A stretch of DNA of 64,000 nucleotides from Desulfuromusa sp. (GTDB taxonomy: Bacteria; Desulfobacterota; Desulfuromonadia; Desulfuromonadales; Geopsychrobacteraceae), in the NCBI GenBank assembly GCA_016744675.1, contig JADGDX010000005.1:46222-110221 (forward strand). Direction: 5' to 3'. Shown piece after piece: positions 8,925 to 17,263 of the stretch. Numbering within the stretch: the first letter of the stretch is position 1; every line of letters begins with the position of its first letter. The notes under the pieces were generated by a model that had not been told where the DNA came from, searched no databases, and saw only the letters and a list, made by a program, of their open reading frames with translations. A program made the position numbers and the translations under genes.

Positions 8925-9455
8925 ATTGCCCTTATAGACCCTATACTCTTCCCCCCAAAAAGCGACATTCTCACCCTCTTCGACCTTAGCTGTCAAAAAA
9001 AGGGCGAGAGAGACCAAACTCACAACAACAAGGGTCAATAAATCAATTCGCTTCAAAAATGCACCCCACGCCAATAACAACAGAGACGTGTACATCGGAT
9101 GACGGATATAGCGATATAACCCATCAACAACAAGAAATTGGGTGTTTTCAAAAAACAGATTTTCAGGAGATGATTGGCGAACACTCTGTCCACCAAAGCG
9201 GCGTAAAACGCCCAGCCCATGAATCACCAAAACCACCGAAATAAAAAGTAATAGCCAAGAAAGACATTGCCATCCAGAAAAGGGGCGTTCAAACCAAACA
9301 GGCTGATTGTACAGAACGAGGCAAGCAATACCCTCAAAAGCGAAGTAGCGATAGAATCCATGAGAGCGCGGATTACACAGCGATCGCCAAGACACAATTG
9401 TCAAGAAAATGGTAGCGATGACAAAAACAACTAAACGCAGTACAATTGAATCCAA
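8895..9455 (-). CDS. Isoprenylcysteine carboxyl methyltransferase-like membrane protein
   Basis: A 186-residue integral membrane protein with about five hydrophobic segments and the ICMT/PEMT-type SAM-binding motif LYRYIRHPMYTSLLLLAWG (about residues 113-131), plus the acidic C-terminal element EEGENVAFWGEEY. Bacterial members methylate unknown lipids or small molecules. The likely start is TTG (9455), with GGAG about 11 bases upstream; there is no in-frame ATG near it. It lies convergently to the ATL gene and is not obviously linked to the catabolic genes. Confidence 0.75.
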   Translation of the reverse strand: MDSIVLRLVVFVIATIFLTIVSWRSLCNPRSHGFYRYFAFEGIACLVLYNQPVWFERPFSGWQCLSWLLLFISVVLVIHGLGVLRRFGGQSVRQSSPENLFFENTQFLVVDGLYRYIRHPMYTSLLLLAWGAFLKRIDLLTLVVVSLVSLALFLTAKVEEGENVAFWGEEYRVYKGNSRMFIPFLF

Positions 9456-9522
9456 TTTGACATTTTCTCCAGCTTAAATCATGACGTCACAATGAGCCGT
9501 CAGCCTGACCTTGGATAATAAC

Positions 9523-10413
9523 ATGAATGATTCTCAGCCCGAGCAACAAAATACCCCGACTGATAACTATGAGCAGATCAACATACAGCCACAGAAAAAA
9601 AGCTTGCTGCGCAAATTAGGTCCCATTGGCCTCCTTCTATTTTATCTTTTTGGCAAACTAAAATATTTGGGAGTCATTCTGCAGATTGGCAAGTTCAAAA
9701 CCTTCATTACCATGCTGATCAGCATCTGGGCTTATGCCATGTTTTGGGGTTGGCCTTTTGCGGTTGGTTTTGTCGCGCTGTTATTTATTCACGAGATGGG
9801 ACATGTTGCCGCGTTACGGATGCAAGGGATCAAAGCAACAGCGCCAATGTTCATCCCCTTTATGGGAGCCTTTATCGGCATGAAACAGATGCCAAAAGAT
9901 GCTTTTGCCGAAGCGGTAATGGCCTATGGCGGTCCACTCCTTGGCACTCTGGGGGCAATTGTCTGCGCCGTTATCGGTCTACTCACGGACAATCCTTTCT
10001 GGTACGCATTGGCCATGACAGGTTTTTTACTCAACCTATTCAATCTACTGCCGATCTCCCCCCTCGACGGAGGTCGTATCATCGGTATCATCAGCCCCAA
10101 ACTTTGGATTGTTGGCTTAATCGGAGCCATTGCCCTTTTTTATTACACCTGGTCTCCAATTATTGGCCTGATTATTCTCATGGGGAGTTTTCAGATATAC
10201 TCATCGACAAAACGTTCCTCAGCAGAAAAATCACGATATTATGCGGTCAGCCCAGGAAAACGAATTGGGATGGGGTTAGCTTTTCTGGCATTGCTAGCTG
10301 TCACATCGATTGGAATGGTCGCCATGCAAATCCCTCTTAATAACTTTCAACAACATGGACATTTCACCCAGGAACCAATAGAAGACAACAGCACACTGAT
10401 CAAAATTCGCTAA
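9523..10413 (+). CDS. Site-2 protease-like M50 zinc metallopeptidase
   Basis: A 296-residue multi-pass membrane protein. Zinc site HEMGH lies at residues 90-94 and the second motif SPLDGGR at 179-185 (LDGG supplies the third metal ligand), so it should be an active intramembrane protease of family M50. There is no PDZ or CBS domain. The first 28 residues are polar and Gln/Asn-rich, probably cytosolic. The ATG at 9523 is preferred over an in-frame TTG at 9511; neither has a convincing ribosome site. The substrate is unknown, and neighbours give no clue beyond being membrane proteins. Confidence 0.82.
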   Translation: MNDSQPEQQNTPTDNYEQINIQPQKKSLLRKLGPIGLLLFYLFGKLKYLGVILQIGKFKTFITMLISIWAYAMFWGWPFAVGFVALLFIHEMGHVAALRMQGIKATAPMFIPFMGAFIGMKQMPKDAFAEAVMAYGGPLLGTLGAIVCAVIGLLTDNPFWYALAMTGFLLNLFNLLPISPLDGGRIIGIISPKLWIVGLIGAIALFYYTWSPIIGLIILMGSFQIYSSTKRSSAEKSRYYAVSPGKRIGMGLAFLALLAVTSIGMVAMQIPLNNFQQHGHFTQEPIEDNSTLIKIR

Positions 10414-10540
10414 AAACTTATAGCCTAGGTGAGCTCATTCCTCAAAAGAGGATTCTCTCCATGTCCTGCCATAGATTTTCAAAATCTTTTTTGCTAATCT
10501 TCCGGCAGCACAAAATAGCCCTTAAACATAAGGACATAAA

Positions 10541-10918
10541 ATGAAATCGCAAGACAAAATACTCCTCTACGGGTTCACGGCCTTCAGTGTCATCATTTCA
10601 TTCCTGTTCGTTTTTTATGCCGTCACTGTCAACTTTAGTAGCGACGCCTCTCAATGGCTGAAGACCTTCTCCTATGTCGCTGGTGGGTACGGTTTGTTTA
10701 ATATTTACATCCTAAGCTGGGCATGGCGCACTCAAGCCGAATTGGCTTCTAAAATTGACCTTGTTATTGCCGCATGTTTTTTCGGAGTTTTCATCATGGA
10801 TACCGTACGCGAAGGTTTTTCTGGCGGGATGACAACAATTGGCGGAATAATTGGGCTTGCGATAGTCTTGCTTATTAACTGGTTTGCAGTCAAAAAAGCA
10901 TGCCAGAGGGAGGTCTAA
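10541..10918 (+). CDS. Unknown four-helix membrane protein
   Basis: A 125-residue protein I do not recognise. It has four hydrophobic segments (about 7-29, 43-61, 72-89, 96-114) separated by short polar loops and a basic C-terminus (KKACQREV). A ribosome-like AAGGA stretch lies about 8 bases before the ATG. It sits alone between the M50 protease and the hypD promoter region. No function is proposed. Confidence 0.6.
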   Translation: MKSQDKILLYGFTAFSVIISFLFVFYAVTVNFSSDASQWLKTFSYVAGGYGLFNIYILSWAWRTQAELASKIDLVIAACFFGVFIMDTVREGFSGGMTTIGGIIGLAIVLLINWFAVKKACQREV

Positions 10919-10932
10919 ACTTCTCCCTTAAT

Positions 10933-10946
10933 ATTCATTTTTGAAT
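10933..10946 (+). promoter_or_regulatory. Candidate upstream activator site for hypD
   Basis: ATTCA-N4-TGAAT is a short palindrome about 115 bases upstream of the sigma-54 promoter, and a further TTTGAAT follows at about 10960. The distance is typical for binding of an enhancer-binding protein, but the match to any known site is unproven. The remainder of 10919-11057 is AT-rich and holds no other feature I can support. Confidence 0.3.
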
Positions 10947-11057
10947 AAAATATTTGTATTTGAATTTTTCTTGATCGGACCACTCTCCGCACAACCACAT
11001 GAGTAGTAGTTTTATTCATAAATTCAGCATGTTAACTATCAACTCAATTCATCCCTA

Positions 11058-11074
11058 TTGGCACTCAAATTGCT
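11058..11074 (+). promoter_or_regulatory. Sigma-54 promoter of the hypD operon
   Basis: TTGGCACT-CAAA-TTGCT fits the sigma-54 consensus (YTGGCACG-N4-TTGCW) at every key base: -24 GG at 11060-11061 and -12 GC at 11072-11073, with correct spacing. Only the last G of TGGCACG differs. The predicted transcript start is near 11085, about 48 bases before the hypD ATG. It requires an enhancer-binding activator such as the one encoded at 7087-8532. Confidence 0.88.
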
Positions 11075-11132
11075 ATTAACTTATCAAAAGAACAGATCTC
11101 GCTCATGACTCATTTTGACAAAAGGTATTGCA

Positions 11133-13589
11133 ATGAAAAGAATTGACGACCACAAGGCCTCTCCGGAACGCGGTCCCGCATGTGAGGGCAACTATTACCC
11201 CAAAACCAGAGCAGAAGAAACTCCGGGGATGAACATACGCATTCAACGCCTGCGTCAACTCAGCGTGGATAGCGAACCCAGCCTGTCAATCGAACGTGCT
11301 ATTCACGAAACGGCCTTTTACAAAGAAAATCACGGCAAATTTTCAACTCCCGTGCTTCGTGCCATGAATTTTCATGATCATTGCCAAAAGAAAACCCTTT
11401 ATCTAGGCAACGATGAACTCATTGTCGGAGAGCGTGGCCCCAAACCCAAAGCAGTCCCAACCTTTCCTGAACTCACTTGCCACAGCGTTGAAGACTTTCA
11501 TGTCCTCAACACAAGAGAGCAGCAACGCTACACAATCAGTCAGGACGACATCGGGACCTATGCCAAAGAAGTTATCCCCTACTGGCAAGGAAAAACAATT
11601 CGCGAGCGCATCTTTAGCCATGTCCCAAAAGAATGGCAAGCAGCTTACGAAGCCGGATTATTCACAGAATTCATGGAACAGCGTGCTCCCGGACATACAG
11701 CCCTTGACGGGCAGATATACTCAAAAGGAATGGTCGATTTCAAAAAGCAGATTGCCTCTGAGATCGATTCCCTTGACTACCTCAATGATCCGGAAGCAAC
11801 TGACAAGGCGGAAGAGCTCAAAGCAATGGCGATCTCTTGTGACGCAGTGATACTTTTTGCCGAACGCCATGCTGATCATGCAGAAATGCTAGCAAAGCAC
11901 GAAAAAAAACCACAACGCATTGCAGAGCTGGAAAAGATAGCCGAAACATGTCGGTGGGTTCCAGCCCATGCCCCACGAACCTTTCAAGAAGCCATTCAGA
12001 TGTACTGGTTTGTCCATTTAGGGACAATCACTGAACTCAATGGCTGGGATGCCATGAACCCGGGGCACTTCGACCAACATCTGGCTCCCTTCTACAATAC
12101 AGAAGTCGCCGCAGGAACTCTGACTCGTGAGCAAGCCAAAGAGCTGCTGTGTTGTTTTTGGATCAAAGTCAACAACCATCCAGCACCTCCAAAGGTTGGA
12201 ATTACAGCACGGGAAAGTGGCACCTACAACGACTTTACCAATATCAATATTGGCGGCATCAACGTTGAAGGAAAAGATGCTGTCAGTGATGTCTCCTATC
12301 TCATGCTTGAGATCGTTGAGGAGCTCCACATTCTTCAACCGGGGAGCTCCGTTCACATCAGCAGCAAAACACCTGACCGCTTCCTTAATGCCGCTTGCAG
12401 TGTCATCCGTCAAGGACATGGATACCCTTCTATTTTTAACCCAGACATCTATACAGTTGAATTAATGCGGCAGGGGAAATCACTACAAGACGCCAGAGAA
12501 GGTGGCTGCAGTGGTTGCATTGAAGTCGGCGCTTTTGGCAAAGAAGCATTTGTGTTAACGGGATACCTTAACGTGCCGAAAGTTCTTGAAATCACGTTGA
12601 ACAACGGGATTGACCCTCTTAGCGGAAAAAAAGTGGGAATAGAAACAGGCGACCCTTGCGACTTTACCAGCTACCAAGAACTCTATGAAGCATTCCACAA
12701 ACAACTGAATTTCATCGTCGACACTAAAATCCGGGTCAGCAATTATATTGACCGAATGTTCGCCAAGTATGCTCCTGCACCGTTTCTTTCCGTTGTCATA
12801 GAAGACTGCATCAGCAAAGGAAAAGATTATTATGATGCCGGTCCACGCTATAACACCAACTATATCCAATGCACCGGGCTCGGGACAGTCACAGACAGCT
12901 TAGCGGCATTAAAAAAACATGCCTTCGACAAACAAACCTTCAGCATGCAGCAGATTCTTGATGCCGTATTAAAAGATTTCGAGGGAGAAGAATTTCTCCG
13001 TCAGACCATCATCAATAAAACGCCTTTCTTTGGCAACGATGATGACTATGCCGATGACATCGCCTTGAAGATCTATCATGACCTTCTCTCCGCCATTGAT
13101 GGCAAACCCAATGTCAAAGGGGAGGCTTTTCACCTTAATATGCTCTCAACAACCTGCCACATCTATTTTGGCAAAGTGATGGGAGCCACCCCCAACGGAC
13201 GTTTTGCTGGAAAATCGATCTCTGACGGGACATCTCCCTCCCACGGAGCCGACACCCATGGCCCTTCAGCAGTGATCAGGTCATTGACTAAGCTAGATCA
13301 TACCATGTCGGGTGGCACTCTCCTTAACCAGAGGTTCTTGCCAAGTCTGCTCAAGCGAGATGAAGATATTGTCAAGTTAGGACAATTAGTCCGCAGCTAT
13401 TTCACCCTTGGCGGCCATCATATTCAGTTTAATATTGTCGACACAGCGACCCTGCATGCCGCCCAGGAAAACCCCGAGGATTATAAAGACCTGCTGGTGC
13501 GTATGGCAGGATATAGCGATTATTTCAATGATATGAACAGTGATCTACAACAGGAAGTGATTGAACGAACGGAAAATGAAGCCTTCTAA
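11133..13589 (+). CDS. hypD: Glycyl radical enzyme, probable trans-4-hydroxy-L-proline dehydratase
   Basis: An 818-residue glycyl radical enzyme. The thiyl-radical cysteine and general-base glutamate are in GCSGCIE (Cys462, Glu464), and the glycyl loop is RMAGYSDYF with radical Gly793. Stretches such as FTEFMEQRAPGHT, YWFVHLGTITELNGWDA, LNNGIDP, GKDYYDAGPRYNT and GNDDDYADD follow hydroxyproline dehydratase (HypD) as I recall it, more closely than pyruvate formate lyase, glycerol or choline enzymes. HypD removes water from hydroxyproline to give P5C. P5C and proline dehydrogenase genes about 10 kb upstream support this. A C-N-cleaving hydroxyproline lyase (HplG type) is the main alternative. 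ATG 11133 has AAAGG 8 bases upstream; homologues begin near the internal Met at 11229, so residues 1-32 are an extension. Confidence 0.8.
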   Translation: MKRIDDHKASPERGPACEGNYYPKTRAEETPGMNIRIQRLRQLSVDSEPSLSIERAIHETAFYKENHGKFSTPVLRAMNFHDHCQKKTLYLGNDELIVGERGPKPKAVPTFPELTCHSVEDFHVLNTREQQRYTISQDDIGTYAKEVIPYWQGKTIRERIFSHVPKEWQAAYEAGLFTEFMEQRAPGHTALDGQIYSKGMVDFKKQIASEIDSLDYLNDPEATDKAEELKAMAISCDAVILFAERHADHAEMLAKHEKKPQRIAELEKIAETCRWVPAHAPRTFQEAIQMYWFVHLGTITELNGWDAMNPGHFDQHLAPFYNTEVAAGTLTREQAKELLCCFWIKVNNHPAPPKVGITARESGTYNDFTNINIGGINVEGKDAVSDVSYLMLEIVEELHILQPGSSVHISSKTPDRFLNAACSVIRQGHGYPSIFNPDIYTVELMRQGKSLQDAREGGCSGCIEVGAFGKEAFVLTGYLNVPKVLEITLNNGIDPLSGKKVGIETGDPCDFTSYQELYEAFHKQLNFIVDTKIRVSNYIDRMFAKYAPAPFLSVVIEDCISKGKDYYDAGPRYNTNYIQCTGLGTVTDSLAALKKHAFDKQTFSMQQILDAVLKDFEGEEFLRQTIINKTPFFGNDDDYADDIALKIYHDLLSAIDGKPNVKGEAFHLNMLSTTCHIYFGKVMGATPNGRFAGKSISDGTSPSHGADTHGPSAVIRSLTKLDHTMSGGTLLNQRFLPSLLKRDEDIVKLGQLVRSYFTLGGHHIQFNIVDTATLHAAQENPEDYKDLLVRMAGYSDYFNDMNSDLQQEVIERTENEAF

Positions 13590-13670
13590 GCCCCACTGGT
13601 GTAATTTACGCCTTTGACTGCCTCCCCCCTTTGCCAGCGCTGGAGTGGAGCAAATATTTGACGATTAAGC

Positions 13671-14030
13671 GAGGAATGTTTGAGCCGCAGGCGAGTTTTG
13701 CGAGCGCGTCAATTATTTACAGAACGGAAGGAACCTGCCGCAGGCAGGCGGGAGCATCGGGGTCGCTTTCTTTTGGTTCCGTTTTCTTTGTCGATACAAA
13801 GAAAATGAACTCGGCTGGCGGGCCGAACCCCGCCGGTCCTGACTTTTACTTTCGTATAAAGTGAAGGATAAAGGTTGCGGGGATGCGCCCCCGCACGTCG
13901 CTTTACTCTTTTGTACACCACAAAAGAGTAAACAGAAAAAGGTGCCAGAATTCCTTGCCCTTCGGGTACCCTCCATTACACTGCACTTTACAGCGAAGAA
14001 AAAAACTCGCCTTTGGCTCAAACATTTTTC
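13671..14030. repeat. Structured inverted-repeat module between hypD and hypE
   Basis: This 0.36-kb stretch is more GC-rich than its surroundings and packed with hairpins. A 25-base element beginning AATGTTTGAGCC (13675-13699) recurs inverted at 14001-14026. Between the copies lie at least four stem-loops: TTTTCTTTGT/ACAAAGAAAA (13782-13805), GGCGGG/CCCGCC (about 13816-13835), GCGGGG/CCCCGC (about 13877-13894) and a perfect 13-bp stem at 13902-13914 with 13920-13932. Similar arrays of stem-loops recur as dispersed intergenic repeats in many proteobacteria. Short open frames here are byproducts. The rest of the 13590-14113 gap shows nothing else. It may stabilise the hypD message relative to hypE. 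Confidence 0.75.
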
Positions 14031-14113
14031 TTCGAATTCCTGTAAGGTTCCGTTTCTCTCCGGCGGCGTCACACGGGTTGGAAGAGCAACAATAAAAAAG
14101 CAAAGGACACCCC

Positions 14114-15022
14114 GTGCTACAACCTCTTATTTTCGACATCAAACGCTACGCCATTAATGATGGTCCCGGCATCCGGATCACCATTTTCTTGAAAGGGTGC
14201 CCTCTTCATTGCATTTGGTGCCACAACCCAGAAAGCATCTCACCTAAACCACAAAAAACGTATCATGCCGACAAATGCATCGGCTGTGGTGAATGCGCCA
14301 AAGCGTGCCCACATCAAGCCTGCATCTTAACGTCCGAAGGAATTATCACTGATCCAGAGAGATGTGATCTAGCAGGTCACTGTGCAGAGGTTTGCCCAAC
14401 CCTAGCCACAGAGATGTCCGGTTACTACAAATCAATCCCTGAACTTCTGGAAATTATCGAAAAAGAACGTCCTCTGTTTGATCAGTCGGGAGGAGGAGTG
14501 ACCTTTTCAGGCGGAGAACCTCTCCTTTTTCCTAACTACTTGAATGAAATCCTTACAGCCTGCGGTGAGAAGCAGATCCATCGGACTATTGACACCAGCG
14601 GCCAAGCCAAAACAGAAAATCTCCTAAAGATCGCCGAACAAACCGATTTATTTCTTTATGATTTAAAGCTGATGGACGCCTCCAAACACAAAGCCTATAC
14701 CGGCAAAAGCAATGAACTCATTCTCTCTAATCTTGTCACCCTGGCAGAAACTGGAGTCGATATTCAAATCCGCATCCCGCTTATTAAAGGGGTTAATTCG
14801 GACCGAGAGAATATCGAAGCATCTGCCGCCTTTATCAGCAAACTTGCAGGAGAGAAAAAGAGTGTCAATCTGCTTCCCTACCATGATATAGCCTCACATA
14901 AATATCAAAAGCTAGGAAAACCCCATCACGTCGATAACTTGCTAGAACCTGACCAAATTGACTTAAGACAGGCGATTGACTGCTTTACAGCTCACGACCT
15001 TCTCACCATTGTTGGCGGTTAA
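14114..15022 (+). CDS. hypE: Glycyl radical enzyme activase (radical SAM)
   Basis: A 302-residue radical-SAM activating enzyme that installs the glycyl radical in its partner, here the enzyme at 11133-13589. The SAM-cluster motif CxxxCxxC is C29, C33, C36. It is followed by a ferredoxin-like insert with two further clusters (C55, C58, C61, C65, and C70, C84, C90, C94), as in activases of the dehydratase-type glycyl radical enzymes. The SAM-binding stretch VTFSGGEPLL is present near residue 133. The start is GTG at 14114, with AAAGGA 7 bases upstream. It is separated from hypD by 524 bases of structured DNA but is otherwise in order. Confidence 0.9.
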   Translation: MLQPLIFDIKRYAINDGPGIRITIFLKGCPLHCIWCHNPESISPKPQKTYHADKCIGCGECAKACPHQACILTSEGIITDPERCDLAGHCAEVCPTLATEMSGYYKSIPELLEIIEKERPLFDQSGGGVTFSGGEPLLFPNYLNEILTACGEKQIHRTIDTSGQAKTENLLKIAEQTDLFLYDLKLMDASKHKAYTGKSNELILSNLVTLAETGVDIQIRIPLIKGVNSDRENIEASAAFISKLAGEKKSVNLLPYHDIASHKYQKLGKPHHVDNLLEPDQIDLRQAIDCFTAHDLLTIVGG

Positions 15023-15033
15023 AACTCAACGTC

Positions 15034-16359
15034 ATGAATCCTAAAGAGACCCTCAGCTACCAACAAATTTTTCTTTTCTGGCTTCCATTGGCCGCAACCT
15101 GGCTCATGATGTCGGTAGAGGGGCCATTTTTGGCAGCCATCATTGCCCGATTGGCTGCTGAAAAAATAAATCTCGCAGCATATGGTGTAGCTTTTGCCTT
15201 TGCTCTGATTGCCGAATCACCAATTATTATGCTGATGAGTGCCAGCACAGCCTTGTGCCGCAGTCGGGAAAGCTACCTAAAACTTAGAACATTCTCCCTG
15301 GTCCTTAGTGTTAGCGTGACCCTCTTATTGGCGATATTTCTTGTGCCACAAATTTTCAATCTGGTGATCATCAAATTAATTGGGCTCCCTAGCGAAATTG
15401 CAAACCTGATCCACACGGCACTGATCTTTCTACTTCCCTGGCCTGGAGCCATTGGAATCCGCCGCTTTTACCAGGGGATTCTCATCGCCCAGCACCAGAC
15501 AAAGCGGGTAGCGGTTTCCACCCTGGCACGCCTGATCAGTATGTCTGGATGTGCCTTTACCCTCTTTTTTTATAGCTCTTTTCCGGGAGCTATTATTGGT
15601 GCGATGTCTCTTTCTGCTGGGGTCATAGCAGAAGCACTGCTAACGCGATATCTGGCGCGCCAGGCCATTACAGACATCTTGCACACCGACCTGACGGCAG
15701 AAACACAACTCAGCTACCGAGAGATCTGTAGTTATTATCTCCCCCTCGCCCTAACTCCTTTTATCGGCCTATCAATTCACCCCATGGTCACTTTCTTTCT
15801 TGGTAAAAGTCGTGACCCCCTTGAATCTCTCGCTGTCATGCCGGTCATCTATGGCTTAACTTTTGTCTTTCGGGCCATCGGCCTCTCCTATCAAGAAGTC
15901 GCCATTGCATTGCTTGGAGAAAATCAGGGCAACTACAGAAAAGTCAGAAACGTTGCTGTTATCCTCGGGATATCAACTTCGGCATGTCTCTCTCTGATCG
16001 CCTTCACACCGCTGAGTGGCTTCTGGTTTGAGAATCTTTCCGGACTCAATGAACGACTCAGTCAATTTGCTATCCTTCCACTTCAAATTGTTGCCATTTT
16101 TCCCGCACTCACTGTCCTCATCTGTTTTCAGCGTTCGGTTTTGATAGTCACCAGAGTCACCAATCCAATTTCTCTTTCAACCGCCATTGAAGCCACTGGA
16201 ATCTTTTCTGTTTTATTACTTTCAATGTTATATTTCCCCTTACCCGGCGTTGTTGCAGCATCGATTGCATACGTAACAGGACGACTGTTGGCCATCGCAG
16301 CACTACAACGGCCCCTAAAACCACAACTAACAATTCTCACATCTAAAGGAAACACCTAA
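15034..16359 (+). CDS. MATE/MOP-superfamily membrane transporter
   Basis: A 441-residue protein with about 12 hydrophobic helices in two halves. The N-terminal half has the segment AESPIIMLMSASTALCRSRESY seen, as I recall, in a MATE-like subgroup distinct from classic NorM pumps. It starts 11 bases after hypE and ends 4 bases before the next gene, so it is part of the hypD-hypE transcript. MATE proteins export cationic or organic solutes using ion gradients; the substrate here is unknown. The position suggests transport of an amino acid, an imino acid or a product of hydroxyproline breakdown. Confidence 0.72.
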   Translation: MNPKETLSYQQIFLFWLPLAATWLMMSVEGPFLAAIIARLAAEKINLAAYGVAFAFALIAESPIIMLMSASTALCRSRESYLKLRTFSLVLSVSVTLLLAIFLVPQIFNLVIIKLIGLPSEIANLIHTALIFLLPWPGAIGIRRFYQGILIAQHQTKRVAVSTLARLISMSGCAFTLFFYSSFPGAIIGAMSLSAGVIAEALLTRYLARQAITDILHTDLTAETQLSYREICSYYLPLALTPFIGLSIHPMVTFFLGKSRDPLESLAVMPVIYGLTFVFRAIGLSYQEVAIALLGENQGNYRKVRNVAVILGISTSACLSLIAFTPLSGFWFENLSGLNERLSQFAILPLQIVAIFPALTVLICFQRSVLIVTRVTNPISLSTAIEATGIFSVLLLSMLYFPLPGVVAASIAYVTGRLLAIAALQRPLKPQLTILTSKGNT

Positions 16360-16363
16360 CTCC

Positions 16364-17263
16364 ATGAGTAATCAGCAGCCCCAATCACTTAACGGACATT
16401 GGTTTGTCATCGGCGCAGCCCTTCTCTGGGGAACCACGGGAACAGCCCAAGCTTTTGCCCCAGCGGGTTTCGACCCCAGAGTCATCGGTGCATTACGGCT
16501 ACTGATTGGTGGGATAGCCTTGCTTCTTCTGGCGATCAAAAGAAAAGAACTGGGCAAATTCAGTGATTGGAAACTTCGCCCGCTGTTTCTGGCAGCAGCT
16601 TTTACCGCCTGTTATCAGCTCTGCTTTTTTGCTGCAGTCGCAAAAACCGGGGTTGCCGTCGGAACCATTATTGGGATTGGTAGCGCTCCCATTGCCGGAG
16701 GCTTGCTAGGATTATTCTTTCGCGGAGAACGACCAGGAAAACGTTGGATTATTGCAACAGTGTTGGCAATTTCTGGTTGTTCTTTACTCAGTTTCAGCGG
16801 AGGAGAGGTCGCCATCGATCCCTTCGGCATCCTTCTGGCTCTTGGCGCTGGGCTCTCTTATGCCGCCTATACTCTCATGATCAAAGGACTCCTAGAAGAA
16901 CATGCCCCCAATGCGATTATGGCCATTGTTGTCTGTCTTGGTGCGGTCATGCTTTCACCTGTTCTGTTTCAGATTGACTTTAATTGGCTTCTGCAACCCC
17001 GATCCATTGGTGTTGTTCTCCACTTAGGTCTTGCAAGCATGGCACTTTCTTACTGGCTGTTTGCCAGAGGGTTGCACACCGTACAGGTTGGAACCGCTGT
17101 CACTCTATCACTCGCAGAGCCAATGACAGCAGCGACTTTTGGAATTCTACTTCTTGGCGAGCAACTCAACGCTCAGGCATTTTTGGGAATCAGCTTAATA
17201 TTTTTTGGGTTGGTCGTGCTCGTTGTGAAAGGGCGGAAGAAACCCTCTGAGGTGAATCAATGA
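16364..17263 (+). CDS. EamA/DMT-family transporter, first copy
   Basis: A 299-residue drug/metabolite transporter with ten hydrophobic helices arranged as two EamA repeats (about 14-145 and 150-290). The first repeat opens with FVIGAALLWGTTGTAQAFAP; the second ends in a typical ALFxE-like region (TLSLAEPMTAATFGILLLGE). Members of this subgroup (RhtA/YdcZ-like) often export amino acids. It lies 4 bases behind the MATE gene, and its stop overlaps the next transporter (ATGA), so the three are co-translated. The direction and substrate of transport are not known. Confidence 0.82.
   Translation: MSNQQPQSLNGHWFVIGAALLWGTTGTAQAFAPAGFDPRVIGALRLLIGGIALLLLAIKRKELGKFSDWKLRPLFLAAAFTACYQLCFFAAVAKTGVAVGTIIGIGSAPIAGGLLGLFFRGERPGKRWIIATVLAISGCSLLSFSGGEVAIDPFGILLALGAGLSYAAYTLMIKGLLEEHAPNAIMAIVVCLGAVMLSPVLFQIDFNWLLQPRSIGVVLHLGLASMALSYWLFARGLHTVQVGTAVTLSLAEPMTAATFGILLLGEQLNAQAFLGISLIFFGLVVLVVKGRKKPSEVNQ

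Noticed and set aside
11115..11132. TTG start of hypD six codons earlier
   Set aside because: The AAAGG ribosome site sits correctly for ATG 11133, not for TTG 11115.
11133..13589. Pyruvate formate-lyase, choline lyase or glycerol dehydratase for the glycyl radical enzyme
   Set aside because: The CC pair of PFL is absent and the sequence follows HypD over long stretches; no microcompartment or choline genes are near.
13631..14157. Several overlapping open frames of 70-119 residues between hypD and hypE
   Set aside because: They lie in the hairpin-rich inverted module, run on both strands, have no family resemblance and no ribosome sites.
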